NCBI RefSeq assembly: GCF_013409985.1 | Contig: NZ_JACCBY010000003.1 | Coordinates: forward strand, 248,001 to 312,000 | Length of the DNA: 64,000 bases | DNA from: Sphingomonas melonis | GTDB lineage: Bacteria > Pseudomonadota > Alphaproteobacteria > Sphingomonadales > Sphingomonadaceae | Direction of reading: 5' to 3' | Shown here: positions 1 to 8,863 of the stretch, piece after piece | How the letters are laid out: each line of letters opens with the position of its first letter | Position numbering within the stretch: position 1 is the stretch's first letter | Position numbers and translations under genes: made by a program | The notes under the pieces: model-generated | Told to the model about the DNA's origin: nothing | Databases searched by the model: none | Seen by the model: the letters and a program-made list of their open reading frames with translations, nothing else

Positions 1-1251
1 GGACATTTCTTCGGCGGAATAGGGATTGATCAGCACCGCGTCGGTGAGCTGGCAGGCGGCGCCGGCGAAGCGCGACAGGATCAGCACGCCGGGGTCCTCG
101 GGGTTCTGCGCCGCGACATATTCCTTGGCGACGAGGTTCATGCCGTCGCGCAGCGGCGTGACGAGGCCGATCTTGGCGGCGCGATAGATGCCGGCGAGTA
201 CGTCGCGTGGATAGCCCTGGTTGACGTAGCGGATCGGCACCCAGTCGATATCGGCATAGGCGCCGTTGATCCGCCCCGCGAGCCCCTCGAGGTTGCTGCG
301 GATCTTCTGATAGCTGCCGACGGTCGCGCGGCTCGGCGGCGCGATCTGGAGCAGGGTGACTTCCTTGCGCTCCTCGGGATGCTCGTTGAGGAAGCGTTCG
401 TAGCCGAGGAACCGCTCCTCCAGCCCCTTGGAATAATCGAGCCGGTCGACGCCGACGATCATGTCGCGGCCGACCGCGGCGTCGCGCATCTGGCGGAAGG
501 CGAGGCGGCCGCGCGTGCTGGTGGCAAGGCCGGCGAATTCCTTGGCGTCGATGCCGATCGGGCAGGCCATCACCTTCACCCGGCGGTCGTCGAGCACCAG
601 CTCGTCGCCCTCCATCTGCGCGCCGAGTTCGGCGAGCGCATAATCCCGGAACGAATGCAGCCATTCGTCGGTGTGGAAGCCGATGACGTCATAGGCGAAC
701 AGGCTGCGCACCAGCGCCTGCGCCTCGGGCAGGATCGACAGCAGCCGGCGCGGCGGCCAGGGGATATGCAGGAAGAAGCCGAGCCGGTTGGTCGCGCCGC
801 GCTTGCGCAATTCCTCGCCGAGCGGAAACAGGTGATAGTCCTGGATCCAGACGGCGTCGTCCTCTTCGATCAGCGGCTGGACGGTATCGGCGAAGCGTTC
901 GTTGACGCGCTGATAGCCGCCGGCAAATTCCCGTTCGTATTCAGCCAGATCGACGCGATAATGGAACAGCGGCCACAAGGTGCGGTTGGCATAGCCGTTG
1001 TAATATTCGTCGATATCCTGCTCTTCGAGGTCGACGGTCGCGGTGGTGACGCCCTCGTTGCGCTGGAAGGTGATCTGGCCGGTATATTCGTCGGTCTGAT
1101 CGCCCGACCAGCCGAACCAGATCCCCTTATATTCGCGCAATGCGGAGGCGAGGGCGACGGCAAGGCCGCCCTGTGCGCCCGAGTCGGAGCCCTTCGGGGC
1201 GGAAACGCGATTGGATATGATGATCAGGCGGCTCAGCGGATCGAACTCCAT
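1..1251 (-). CDS. otsA: Trehalose-6-phosphate synthase, 3' end outside window
   Basis: Glycosyltransferase family 20 enzyme that joins glucose from a nucleotide sugar to glucose-6-phosphate, giving trehalose-6-phosphate in the cytoplasm. The visible 417 residues start [20 protein letters not shown]. Then come the GGLAVAL and WFGWSG motifs of the family's N-terminal region, and near the left edge [11 protein letters not shown] and NPYSAEEMS, typical of the sugar-nucleotide-binding half. The family is usually about 460-470 residues, so roughly the last 50 are missing. The ATG lies inside the last codons of the upstream GH15 gene (19-nt overlap), so it is probably translationally coupled in an otsB-GH15-otsA operon. 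Function is inferred from family motifs and operon partners, with high confidence. Confidence 0.95.
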   Translation of the reverse strand, partial: MEFDPLSRLIIISNRVSAPKGSDSGAQGGLAVALASALREYKGIWFGWSGDQTDEYTGQITFQRNEGVTTATVDLEEQDIDEYYNGYANRTLWPLFHYRVDLAEYEREFAGGYQRVNERFADTVQPLIEEDDAVWIQDYHLFPLGEELRKRGATNRLGFFLHIPWPPRRLLSILPEAQALVRSLFAYDVIGFHTDEWLHSFRDYALAELGAQMEGDELVLDDRRVKVMACPIGIDAKEFAGLATSTRGRLAFRQMRDAAVGRDMIVGVDRLDYSKGLEERFLGYERFLNEHPEERKEVTLLQIAPPSRATVGSYQKIRSNLEGLAGRINGAYADIDWVPIRYVNQGYPRDVLAGIYRAAKIGLVTPLRDGMNLVAKEYVAAQNPEDPGVLILSRFAGAACQLTDAVLINPYSAEEMS

Positions 1252-3038
1252 GGTTTTGACAACAGGGCGGCACAATTGATCATGCCGACCAGCGAATAGG
1301 TCTGCGGGTAATTACCCCACAATTCACCCGATGTCGGGTCGATATCCTCCGAAAGAAGCCCTGCTGCGGTGCGCCGTGCCAGCATCTCGTCGAACAGCGC
1401 ACGCGCATCGGCGTGCCGGCCGGTGAAGTGCAGCGCCTCGATCAGCCAGAAGGTGCAGACGTTGAACGCGGTTTCGGGCAGGCCGAAATCGTCCTCGGTG
1501 TCGTAGCGCAACATGTGGCTGCCGCGGCGCAGCCCCTTTTCGACCGCGTCGAGCGTGCCGATGAAGCGGGGATCGTCGGGCTCGAAGAAGCGCAGGTCGA
1601 GCAACTGGATCAGGCTGGCGTCGAGATCGTCGCCCGAGAAGGTCGCCGACATGCGGTTGGTCTCTGGCCGCCAGGCGCGCGATTCGATCTCGGCGCGGAT
1701 CTTGTCGGCGCGATCCTGCCAGAAGGCGCAGCGTTCCTGGAGGCCGAGCACCTGCGCGGCATTGGCGAGCCGGTCGCATGCCGCCCAGCACATCGCCGAC
1801 GAATAGGTGTGGACGCTCTGCCGCGTGCGCAGCTCCCACAGGCCGGCGTCGGGCTGGTCGTGGAACTGCCAGGCACGTTCGCCGACATGCTCCAGGCTCT
1901 CGAAATCCTCGCGACCCGACTGGCGGAACAGCCGCTGGTCGAAGAAGGCGTGGACGCTGCACAGCACGATCTGGCCATAGGCATCGTGCTGGATCTGCTC
2001 ATAGGCCTGGTTGCCGACGCGCACCGGACCCATGCCGCGATAACCGGCGAGGGCGGGAGCGAAACGCTCCTCCAGCGTCGGTTCGCCGAGCACGCCATAC
2101 AGCGGCTGGATGTGGCCGCCCGCCGCGCTGTCGACGATGTTGCGGAGATAGCCGAGATAGCCCTCCAGCACGTCGAGCGCGCCCAGGCGGTTGAGCGCCT
2201 GCACCGTGTAATAGGCGTCGCGCACCCAGCAATAGCGATAGTCCCAGTTGCGCTCCGACCCGGCATGTTCGGGGATCGAGGTGGTGAGCGCGGCGACGAT
2301 CGCGCCGGTCTCCTCGTGCTGGCACAGCTTCAGCGTGATCGCCGAGCGTATGACGACATCCTGCCATTCGAGCGGGATGGCGAGGCCGCGCACCCATTCC
2401 TGCCATTCGGTGATCGTCTGCGCGAGCATCGCCTCGACCGTCTCGGCGAGGTCGCCGCTGAAGCTTTCGTCCGGCCCGAGGAAGAAGTGCAGCGGCCGTT
2501 CGAGGCGGAAGGCGCGCTCTTCCTGCACCATGCCGATCGGCGCGGTGGTGGTGAGGCGCAACTGCATCGAATCGAGCACGATGCGCAGATGGTTGGAGCC
2601 GCCGATCTGCTCGCGGCAGGTGCCGCCCCAGCCGCAGGTGGTGCGCAGCTTGACGGTGACGCGCGGGCTGCCGGCGATCGGGCGGACGATGCGCGCGAAG
2701 GCGACCGGGCGGTAGGTGCGCCCCGTCCGCACAAAGCGCGGACAGAAGTCGGTGACCTCCAGCACGTTGCCGGCATCGTCGGTGTGCGTGCTGACCAGGA
2801 TCGGCGTGTTGCGGATATAATGCTGTTCGACCTTGACCGAATTCTCGATGCCGATCGCCCAATAGCCGCTGTCGGGCTCGGCACCGCCGACCAGAGCGGA
2901 GAAGAGCGGATCGCCGTCGACGCGGGGCACGCAGGCCCAGACGAAGCGACCGGCGCGGTCGATCAGCGCGCTGACCTGGCAATTGCCGATCGGCCAGAGG
3001 TCGACGCTCATCGCGGACGCGTCGGGCGTAGAGGTCAT
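1233..3038 (-). CDS. Glycoside hydrolase family 15 protein (trehalase/glucoamylase-like)
   Basis: 601-residue cytoplasmic protein with no signal peptide. The N-terminal domain begins with the WPIGNCQVSALID stretch typical of bacterial GH15 proteins. The (alpha/alpha)6 catalytic domain shows NWDYRYCWVRDAYY, a general-acid region around GLWELRTR, and a C-terminal GELWGNYPQTYS that carries the second expected carboxylate. GH15 covers glucoamylases, glucodextranases and some trehalases. Position between otsB and otsA favours an alpha-glucan or trehalose substrate, but substrate is inference. I chose the ATG at 3038 because it overlaps the otsB stop as ATGA; an in-frame start at 3071 would lie inside otsB. 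Its 3' end overlaps otsA. Confidence 0.9.
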   Translation of the reverse strand: MTSTPDASAMSVDLWPIGNCQVSALIDRAGRFVWACVPRVDGDPLFSALVGGAEPDSGYWAIGIENSVKVEQHYIRNTPILVSTHTDDAGNVLEVTDFCPRFVRTGRTYRPVAFARIVRPIAGSPRVTVKLRTTCGWGGTCREQIGGSNHLRIVLDSMQLRLTTTAPIGMVQEERAFRLERPLHFFLGPDESFSGDLAETVEAMLAQTITEWQEWVRGLAIPLEWQDVVIRSAITLKLCQHEETGAIVAALTTSIPEHAGSERNWDYRYCWVRDAYYTVQALNRLGALDVLEGYLGYLRNIVDSAAGGHIQPLYGVLGEPTLEERFAPALAGYRGMGPVRVGNQAYEQIQHDAYGQIVLCSVHAFFDQRLFRQSGREDFESLEHVGERAWQFHDQPDAGLWELRTRQSVHTYSSAMCWAACDRLANAAQVLGLQERCAFWQDRADKIRAEIESRAWRPETNRMSATFSGDDLDASLIQLLDLRFFEPDDPRFIGTLDAVEKGLRRGSHMLRYDTEDDFGLPETAFNVCTFWLIEALHFTGRHADARALFDEMLARRTAAGLLSEDIDPTSGELWGNYPQTYSLVGMINCAALLSKPWSSIR

Positions 3039-3817
3039 GCAGCGAGGCTTTCGGTTGCGGCTTCGAGCCAATGGAGGGTCTGTGCGACACTTTCGAGACG
3101 ATAGGCGGCGGCGGTCGCCCGCGGCGCGCCGATCAGCACGCCGGCGCCGCCGAGCGCACGCGCCGCGACCATCGCCGGTTCGTCGGTATCGTCATCGCCG
3201 AGGAAGACGGGGCGTTTGCCGGCCATCGCCGGGCTCTGCATCAGGGCGGTGAGCGCGGTGCCCTTGTCGGCACCGGGCACGCGCACCTCGACCATCATCT
3301 TGCCGGTCTGGAGGTGCAGGCCGGCGTCGGCGGCGAGCCGGCCGGCGAGCGCGTGCGCCTCGGCCTCGGCGGTGGGCACCGCGCGATAGTGGAGGGCGGC
3401 GCCCAGCGGCTTTTCCTCGACCAGCACACCCTGTGTTGCAGTTGCGAAGGCTTTCATCTCGGTCACTATACGGTCGAGGGCCGCCGGGCGTTCCGCGCGG
3501 GTATGGCGGCCGTCGGGCCAGAGCACTTCGAGGCCGTGGCTGCCCGAGACGGCGAAGCGCGGATCGCCGAACAGCGCGCGGATGCCGCTGACCGGCCGGC
3601 CCGAGATGATCGCGACACGCCCGTCGAGCGCGTCGGCGAGCCGCTCGATCAGGGCGGCGAGGCGGGCGTCGACCGCGACTGCTTCGGGATGGTCGGCCAG
3701 TTCGACGAGCGTGCCGTCGAAATCGAGGAACAGCGCGGCGTCACGCAGCAGGTCGGCGGGGGGCGGGGGGAGATCGGTCACGCGGCGCGGTGTCGGGGAT
3801 TGGGCTGCGGGGGTCAA
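3035..3817 (-). CDS. otsB: Trehalose-6-phosphate phosphatase
   Basis: HAD-superfamily phosphatase that dephosphorylates trehalose-6-phosphate to trehalose. HAD motif I is LFLDFDGTLVELADHP, with both aspartates present. Motif II is in VAIISGRPVSGI, and motif IV is FLGDDDTDEPA near the C-terminus. About 250-260 residues is normal for OtsB. No ATG is available at the 5' end: the full frame opens with TTG at 3817, and a GTG at 3781 (248 residues, starting before DLPPPPADLL) is equally plausible. Neither has a clear Shine-Dalgarno sequence. First gene of the overlapping trehalose operon; the stop overlaps the next ATG by ATGA. Confidence 0.92.
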   Translation of the reverse strand: MTPAAQSPTPRRVTDLPPPPADLLRDAALFLDFDGTLVELADHPEAVAVDARLAALIERLADALDGRVAIISGRPVSGIRALFGDPRFAVSGSHGLEVLWPDGRHTRAERPAALDRIVTEMKAFATATQGVLVEEKPLGAALHYRAVPTAEAEAHALAGRLAADAGLHLQTGKMMVEVRVPGADKGTALTALMQSPAMAGKRPVFLGDDDTDEPAMVAARALGGAGVLIGAPRATAAAYRLESVAQTLHWLEAATESLAA

Positions 3818-3979
3818 GGTGGCGGCGGCGGCCGCGGTGCGCGAAGCTTGCCGAAGTTGCCGCTACGTCGGGACGAAAAGCGCCCCTCCGCGAACTCCGC
3901 CCCGGCCCAACGGAAAGGGCTGCCCGCAGCGCTGACGCGGCGGGGGCGGGCGCGAGCCTGCTCGCCCGCGTCCACCCGG

Positions 3980-5779
3980 TTACGCGGCGATCGCGTACGG
4001 CTTGATGTCGCCGCTGAGGTACAGGTTGCGGGCCTTGGCGCGCGACAATTTGCCCGAGCTGGTGCGCGGTAGCGTGCGCGGCGGGATCAGTTCGATGACG
4101 CAGTTCATGCCGGTCACCGAACGGACGCGCTCGCGGATCTCCTCGCGCAGCCGCTGGCGTTCGGCCTCGTCGCTGCTGCGGCACTGGACCAGCACCGCCG
4201 GCGTCTCCTCGCCGCCGGGCGTGGTGATCGCGAAGGCGGCGATGTCGCCCGCCTTGAAGCCGGGCAGCTGCTCGACCGCCCATTCGATGTCCTGCGGCCA
4301 ATGGTTCTTGCCGTTGACGATGATCATGTCCTTGGCGCGGCCGACGATGTAGATGTAGCCGTTCGACATGTACGCCATGTCGCCGGTGTCGAGCCAGCCG
4401 TCGCTCATGCATGCGTCGGTCGCCGCGGAATCGCGGAAATAGCCGACCATGACGCTCGGCCCCTTGCACCACAATTTGCCGATCGCGCCGTCGGGCAGGG
4501 GAGTGCCGTCCTCCTCGCGGATCTCGACCGTCATGTCGCGCACCGGCTTGCCGCAATTGACGATGGCGCGGAAGCGCTGCGGGCGCGGGCCGTCGTTGGC
4601 CGCGATCGAATCGGCGCCGCCGGACAGCTGCGTCTCCTCGACCAGTTCGACGCGGATGCCCTCGCCCGGCGGCATCAGCGACACCGCCAGCGTCGCCTCG
4701 GCGAGGCCGTAGCTGGGCAGGAAGGCGCTCGCCTTGAAGCCGGCGTCGGCGAAGGCGTCGACGAACGCCTGCATCACGTCGGGACGGATCATGTCGGCGC
4801 CGTTGCCCGCGACGCGCCAGCGCGACAGGTCGAAGCGCTGCGACGCCTTGGTCTGCGACGACATGCGGCGCGCGCAGATGTCATAGCCGAAGGTCGGCGA
4901 ATAGCTCAGCGTCGTACCGTCGTGGCGGCTGATGAGGTCGAGCCAGGCAAGCGGGCGGCGCGCGAAATCCTCGGTCTTGAGGTAATCGGTCGAGACCTGG
5001 TTGGCGATCGGCGACAGGAAGCAGCCGACGAGGCCCATGTCGTGATACCAGGGCAGCCAGCTGACGCAGCGATCGGTGCCGTCGGGCGCGATCTCCATGC
5101 CGTGGCTGTGCGCCGCCAGATTGTTGAGCAGCGCGTGGTGGGTGATCGCAACGCCGTGCGGAAAGCGGGTCGAGCCGCTCGAATATTGCAGATAGGCGAT
5201 CGCCTGCCCGTCCGCCTGCGGCAGCGCCGTCGCGGGCGCCGGACGCGCGCCGAACTCGGACCAGTCGAGCCCCTCGGTGCCGGCGAGCCGGGCCGCCTCG
5301 GCCGCCATCGCCGCCAGCTCGGGCGGGAAGATCAGCATCTTGGGTTCGCAGCTGGCGAGCTGGACGCGGAGCTGTTCGATATAGGAATCACGGCCGCCGA
5401 ACGAGGTCGGCAGCGGCAGCGGCACCGGCCAGGCGCCGGCATAGACCGCGCCGAAGAACAGGGCGGCGAATTCCGGCCCGGTCTCGGCGACCAGCGCGAT
5501 GCGATCCTCGGGCTGCACGCCGGCGCCGATCAGGCGATAGGCCATCAGGATCGCATCGGCGCGCAGCTCGGCGAAGGGATAGGGGCGGGCGAGCGCACCG
5601 CGCGCATCGTGGAAGTTGAGGCCGCGCACGCCCTGCGCCGCATAGTCGAGCGCGTCGCCCAGCGTGGCGAAATCGGCATACCGACGGGGCAGGTCGTCCA
5701 GCGTCGGCGTGGCCGCCATCTGGGGCGTCGGCGAAGGCGCAGACTGCTCGGTCATCACAAAATCCTGTTCATTCGCCAT
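3980..5779 (-). CDS. Fatty acyl-AMP ligase (AMP-binding superfamily)
   Basis: 599-residue adenylate-forming enzyme expected to activate a fatty acid to the acyl-AMP, usually for transfer to a carrier protein rather than CoA. The ATP-binding loop reads QYSSGSTRFPHGV (about residue 190). CVSWLPWYHDMGLVGCFL and LSYSPTFGYD are typical of fatty acyl-AMP ligases. The C-terminal hinge is WLDTGDMAYMSNGYIYIVGR, with the final lysine region in RTSSGKLSRAKARNLYL. A second ATG eight codons downstream (MTEQSAP) is possible. No acyl carrier protein, polyketide synthase or CoA-utilising partner lies beside it, so the pathway cannot be named. Divergent from recX. Confidence 0.85.
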   Translation of the reverse strand: MANEQDFVMTEQSAPSPTPQMAATPTLDDLPRRYADFATLGDALDYAAQGVRGLNFHDARGALARPYPFAELRADAILMAYRLIGAGVQPEDRIALVAETGPEFAALFFGAVYAGAWPVPLPLPTSFGGRDSYIEQLRVQLASCEPKMLIFPPELAAMAAEAARLAGTEGLDWSEFGARPAPATALPQADGQAIAYLQYSSGSTRFPHGVAITHHALLNNLAAHSHGMEIAPDGTDRCVSWLPWYHDMGLVGCFLSPIANQVSTDYLKTEDFARRPLAWLDLISRHDGTTLSYSPTFGYDICARRMSSQTKASQRFDLSRWRVAGNGADMIRPDVMQAFVDAFADAGFKASAFLPSYGLAEATLAVSLMPPGEGIRVELVEETQLSGGADSIAANDGPRPQRFRAIVNCGKPVRDMTVEIREEDGTPLPDGAIGKLWCKGPSVMVGYFRDSAATDACMSDGWLDTGDMAYMSNGYIYIVGRAKDMIIVNGKNHWPQDIEWAVEQLPGFKAGDIAAFAITTPGGEETPAVLVQCRSSDEAERQRLREEIRERVRSVTGMNCVIELIPPRTLPRTSSGKLSRAKARNLYLSGDIKPYAIAA

Positions 5780-5852
5780 CGGGCGAAACCATCTTACTGT
5801 GCGCTATAACGCGCGATCATCGTTCTAAATCCGGTGCCAGTGTGGCAACAAC

Positions 5853-6383
5853 ATGGCCATGAGGCAGGAACGGCGCACTCTTCCCCCGCTCGATGCCGCC
5901 GCTTTGGAGCGATTGGCGCTGCGCTATGTCGAGCGGTTCGCGACGACGCGCGGCAAATTGGCCGACTATCTGCACCGCAAGATCCGCGAGCGGGGCTGGG
6001 ACGGCGAGGCCGCCGATCCGCAGGCGCTGGCGCAGCGGATGGCCGATCTCGGCTATGTCGACGACCGGCTGTACGCCGAGAGCAAGGCGGCGGCGCTGGC
6101 ACGGCGCGGGCTGGGCGCGCGGCGGGTGACGATGGCGCTGCGCCAGGCGCGGGTCGGGGAGGCGGAGACCGAAGAGCTGGCGCCGGCGATCCGCGAACAG
6201 GCGGCGGCAGCGGCGCTGACCTTCGCCCGCCGCAAGCGGATCGGGCCGTTCGGGCCGCCCAACGACGACCGCGCGGTCCGCGACAAGCAACTCGCCGCCA
6301 TGCTTCGCGCCGGACATGCAATGGCCTTGTCCCAACGGATTGTCGCAGCGCGGGACGAAGCGGAGCTGGGAGATTTCGACTAG
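5853..6383 (+). CDS. recX: Regulatory protein RecX
   Basis: 176-residue RecX-family protein, expected to modulate RecA filaments in recombination and the SOS response. The helical repeats are visible: ALRYVERFATTRGKLADYLH, then GYVDDRLYAESKAAALARRG, followed by GARRVTMALRQARV. The tail is less conserved. Length and helix content fit the family. It sits apart from any recA gene, which is common in alphaproteobacteria. An alternative ATG lies two codons downstream at 5859. No strong Shine-Dalgarno is present, and the short gap to the divergent ligase gene must hold both promoters. The cold-shock gene follows 64 nt later on the same strand. Confidence 0.85.
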   Translation: MAMRQERRTLPPLDAAALERLALRYVERFATTRGKLADYLHRKIRERGWDGEAADPQALAQRMADLGYVDDRLYAESKAAALARRGLGARRVTMALRQARVGEAETEELAPAIREQAAAAALTFARRKRIGPFGPPNDDRAVRDKQLAAMLRAGHAMALSQRIVAARDEAELGDFD

Positions 6384-6447
6384 ACCCCCCTTTCGCAATT
6401 GCAGCAGCGATGAACCGTGCTAGCGTAGCGTCAATAGGGGTGCAGTG

Positions 6448-7050
6448 ATGCGTAGCGAGCCGCAATGGGAGGGCGACGAGCGCGACGACGGGGTGACGCC
6501 CGGCGACCGTGCTGGTGTGCAATCCGCGACCAAGGACGGCGAGGGGCCGATCACCATCGCCGGGGTGATCAAATGGTTCGACGTGACGCGCGGCTTCGGC
6601 TTCGCGGTCGCCGACGATCGCGCGCTCGGCGACGTTCTGATCCATTTTTCCGTCCTGCAACCCTATGGCCGCCGCAGCCTGCCCGAGGGCGCGCGGGTCG
6701 AGACGCTCGCGGTGCAGCGTGGCCGTGGCTATCAGGCGCGCGAAGTGGTCGCGATCGACCTGTCGAACGCCGTCGAAGAGGCGCCGCGCCCGCCGCGCGC
6801 CGCCGACCGCGTCGATCCGGTTGCCTTGATCGACGAGGCGGGGCCGTTCGAGGGCGTCGCGGTCAAATGGTTCAACCGGTTGAAGGGATACGGCTTCCTG
6901 GTGCGCGACAGCGATGGCAGCGACGTGTTCGTCCATATGGAGACGCTGCGCCGCGCGGGCGTCGGCGCGATCGAGCCCGAACAGCGGCTGCGCGCGCGCA
7001 TCGTCGCCGGCCGCAAGGGCCCGCTCGCCGTCAGCGTCGAGCCGGCCTAG
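6448..7050 (+). CDS. Protein with two cold-shock domains
   Basis: 200-residue protein built of two cold-shock (OB-fold, single-strand nucleic acid binding) domains. Domain 1 spans roughly residues 28-95, with [16 protein letters not shown] and VLIHF as RNP1- and RNP2-like motifs. Domain 2 spans roughly 133-200, with [14 protein letters not shown] and VFVHM. The linker is Arg/Pro-rich and the first 25 residues are acidic. Classical Csp proteins are single domains of about 70 residues; the tandem form is recurrent in alphaproteobacteria. A GTG directly before the ATG (6445) could also start it. Only 4 nt separate it from the next gene, so co-transcription is likely. Likely role: RNA chaperone or transcript regulation, by family. 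Confidence 0.88.
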   Translation: MRSEPQWEGDERDDGVTPGDRAGVQSATKDGEGPITIAGVIKWFDVTRGFGFAVADDRALGDVLIHFSVLQPYGRRSLPEGARVETLAVQRGRGYQAREVVAIDLSNAVEEAPRPPRAADRVDPVALIDEAGPFEGVAVKWFNRLKGYGFLVRDSDGSDVFVHMETLRRAGVGAIEPEQRLRARIVAGRKGPLAVSVEPA

Positions 7051-7054
7051 GATC

Positions 7055-7552
7055 ATGATCGGATCGAAGGCGATCCTGGCGGTGATCGCCGTCCTCGGCA
7101 TCGGCGTGGCGCTGATCGCCCTCCGCCAGGGGGTGTTCACCGGCACGGCGGCGACCGAAGCGACGGCCAGGATGCTGCCGGTGACGATCACCAGCGCCAA
7201 CGGCCCGCACGTCTTCCGCGTCGAGCGGGCGGTCACCACCGCGGAGCAGACGCGCGGGCTGATGTACCGCACCGACCTCAACCCCGATGGCGGCATGCTC
7301 TTCTATCCCTATCCCCCCGGCGGCGGCGCGCCGCGCGAGGCGAATTTCTGGATGAAGAACACGCCGACCCCGCTCGACATGCTGTTCATCCGTGCCGACG
7401 GCACGATCGCGACATTGGTCGAGAACACCGTGCCCTTCTCTGAAACGCCGGTGCCCTCGCGCGAGCCGGTCGTCGCGGTGCTCGAACTGGTCGGTGGCCG
7501 CGCCGCGGATCTCGGCATCGCCGAGGGCGACAAGGTGACCTGGCCCAAGTGA
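7055..7552 (+). CDS. DUF192 family exported protein
   Basis: 165-residue protein with an N-terminal hydrophobic segment (about residues 5-23, ILAVIAVLGIGVALIAL) that acts as a signal sequence or anchor. A DUF192 domain follows. Its hallmarks are TRGLMYRTDL, GGMLFYP and the FWMKNTPTPLDMLFI signature, then VLELVGGRAADLGIAEGD. DUF192 has a known fold but no agreed biochemical role. I use the ATG at 7055, 4 nt after the cold-shock stop; the reading frame extends upstream only into that gene. An independent function beyond the DUF cannot be read from the sequence. Confidence 0.88.
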   Translation: MIGSKAILAVIAVLGIGVALIALRQGVFTGTAATEATARMLPVTITSANGPHVFRVERAVTTAEQTRGLMYRTDLNPDGGMLFYPYPPGGGAPREANFWMKNTPTPLDMLFIRADGTIATLVENTVPFSETPVPSREPVVAVLELVGGRAADLGIAEGDKVTWPK

Positions 7553-7808
7553 CGGCACCTGCGGAGGTTGGGCTGTCCTGTGACCCGATACGGGCGGGCC
7601 TTCGTATTGCCGCGACGGAGGCACCACGGCTCCCGGCGTGCGTAGGCGCTTAGGCGCGAAGGTTCGGCGGCACTGAAGGGGCAGGTCCGCACATGCGACC
7701 TACGCCGTGGTTTCCGGTGTTCGCCGCACCATGCTTCCGCCCCAACGCCGCCAACGCTACGATCCCCGGTTGAAGGGCGCCGCCGCAGCGGGTAAGCGCA
7801 GGCGCATC
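7553..7808. other. Intergenic stretch, no gene seen
   Basis: 256-base gap between the DUF192 gene and the NDUFA12-family gene. It holds scattered short GC-rich inverted repeats but no convincing coding region, tRNA, terminator or recognised promoter. The upstream in-frame extension of the NDUFA12 gene (from 7707) does not look like family sequence, so I treat it as non-coding. Confidence 0.4.
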
Positions 7809-8204
7809 ATGGGCATCAACCTCAATCCCTTTACCTGGTGGAACGGCGCATCCTGGGGCACGATGCTCTACGGGCTGCGCGGCATGACTCAGGTCGGCAC
7901 CGACTCGCTTGGCAACGTCTATTATCAGGGGGGCAAGGACGGCAGCGGCCGTGCGCGCCGCTGGGTGATCTACGAGGGCGCGAACGACGCCAGCCGCGTG
8001 CCGCCCGAATGGTTCAGCTGGCTGCACCATCATATCGACGACGTGCCCGATCGCGCGCTGCCCGCGCCGCGGCCGTGGCAGAAGCCGCCGGTGCCCAACA
8101 TGACCGGGACGCCGCTCGCCTATCGCCCCTCGGGCGCGCTGGAGAAGGGCGGCAAGCGCGCCGCCGCGACCGGCGACTACGAAGCCTGGACGCCGGAAGG
8201 GTGA
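7809..8204 (+). CDS. NADH:ubiquinone oxidoreductase subunit NDUFA12 family protein
   Basis: 131-residue soluble protein homologous to the NDUFA12 (B17.2) accessory subunit of complex I, found in alphaproteobacteria and mitochondria. Diagnostic stretches are FTWWNGASWGTMLYG near the start, GNVYYQGG, RRWVIYEG, and SRVPPEWFSWLHHHIDDVP in the middle, with the typical PNMTGTPLAYRP near the end. I chose the ATG at 7809, matching the family N-terminus. Its stop overlaps the GTG of the DUF2155 gene (GTGA). The main nuo operon is not in this window, as is usual for this accessory gene. Confidence 0.92.
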   Translation: MGINLNPFTWWNGASWGTMLYGLRGMTQVGTDSLGNVYYQGGKDGSGRARRWVIYEGANDASRVPPEWFSWLHHHIDDVPDRALPAPRPWQKPPVPNMTGTPLAYRPSGALEKGGKRAAATGDYEAWTPEG

Positions 8205-8863
8205 CGCGACGCTGGCTCGCCGCCGGCGTCCTGCTGGTGGTGCTGGGGCTGGCCGGGGTGTTCGGCTTTCGCGCGTGGCAGCGCTCGCAGGAGGCTGACC
8301 GCGCGGTCGCCGTCCAGGATTTCACGCCGAGCGGCGCCAATCCGGGCGAGGCGATCGAGACGGTCGAAACCACCGATGTCGCGCTGCCGACCGGCGGCAC
8401 GCCGATGGCGCAGCGCGTGGCGGTGGTCGGCCTGCTCAACAAGCGCAACGGCATCAGCCGCGACCTCACGTTGAAGCCGGGGCAGGCGGTCCGGGTCGAC
8501 GATGCGATCGTGCGCCTGCGCGCCTGCGAACATACCGCGCCCTGGGAGCAGGACCAGCTTACCGGCGCCTTCGTCCAGCTCGACGTGCGCGGCAGCGACC
8601 GTCAGTGGCGGCGCACCTTCTCGGGCTGGCTGTTCAAGGAGCGGCCCGCGCTCAACGTCGTCCAGCACCCGGTCTACGATGTCTGGACCAAGAGCTGCAC
8701 GATGTCCTGGCCGGCGACCGGGCCGGAGACGACATCGCTGTCCGGCGGTGCGCCCGCGGGCAGCCGGTCGAGCGCGAAGAAGTCGCCCGCCGCCGACGAT
8801 GCCGACGCGACGCCCGACGAGCCGATCGTCCCCTCCAGCGCCCCGGCGAGCAACGCGCAATAA
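8201..8863 (+). CDS. DUF2155 domain-containing membrane-anchored protein
   Basis: 220-residue protein starting at a GTG that overlaps the previous stop (GTGA). Residues 5-25 form a hydrophobic anchor (LAAGVLLVVLGLAGVFGF). The DUF2155 domain spans roughly 70-165, with LLNKRNGISRDLTLKPGQ, IVRLRACEHTAPWEQ, FSGWLFKERPALNVVQHP and a terminal YDVWTKSC. The two cysteines (RACEH and KSCTM) are family-typical. The last 50 residues are a low-complexity Ala/Ser/Pro/Asp tail. That tail is coded on DNA that also codes, antisense, for the end of aat. Function unknown; the NDUFA12-DUF2155-aat order is a conserved neighbourhood in alphaproteobacteria. Confidence 0.88.
   Translation: MTRRWLAAGVLLVVLGLAGVFGFRAWQRSQEADRAVAVQDFTPSGANPGEAIETVETTDVALPTGGTPMAQRVAVVGLLNKRNGISRDLTLKPGQAVRVDDAIVRLRACEHTAPWEQDQLTGAFVQLDVRGSDRQWRRTFSGWLFKERPALNVVQHPVYDVWTKSCTMSWPATGPETTSLSGGAPAGSRSSAKKSPAADDADATPDEPIVPSSAPASNAQ

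Noticed and set aside
3818-3979. EcfG promoter for the trehalose operon
   Set aside because: No GGAAC-N16/17-GTT match on the minus strand in the gap upstream of otsB.
5794-7296. 500-codon minus-strand frame opposite recX and the cold-shock gene
   Set aside because: The plus-strand genes have clear family motifs; the minus frame is compositionally shadow-like.
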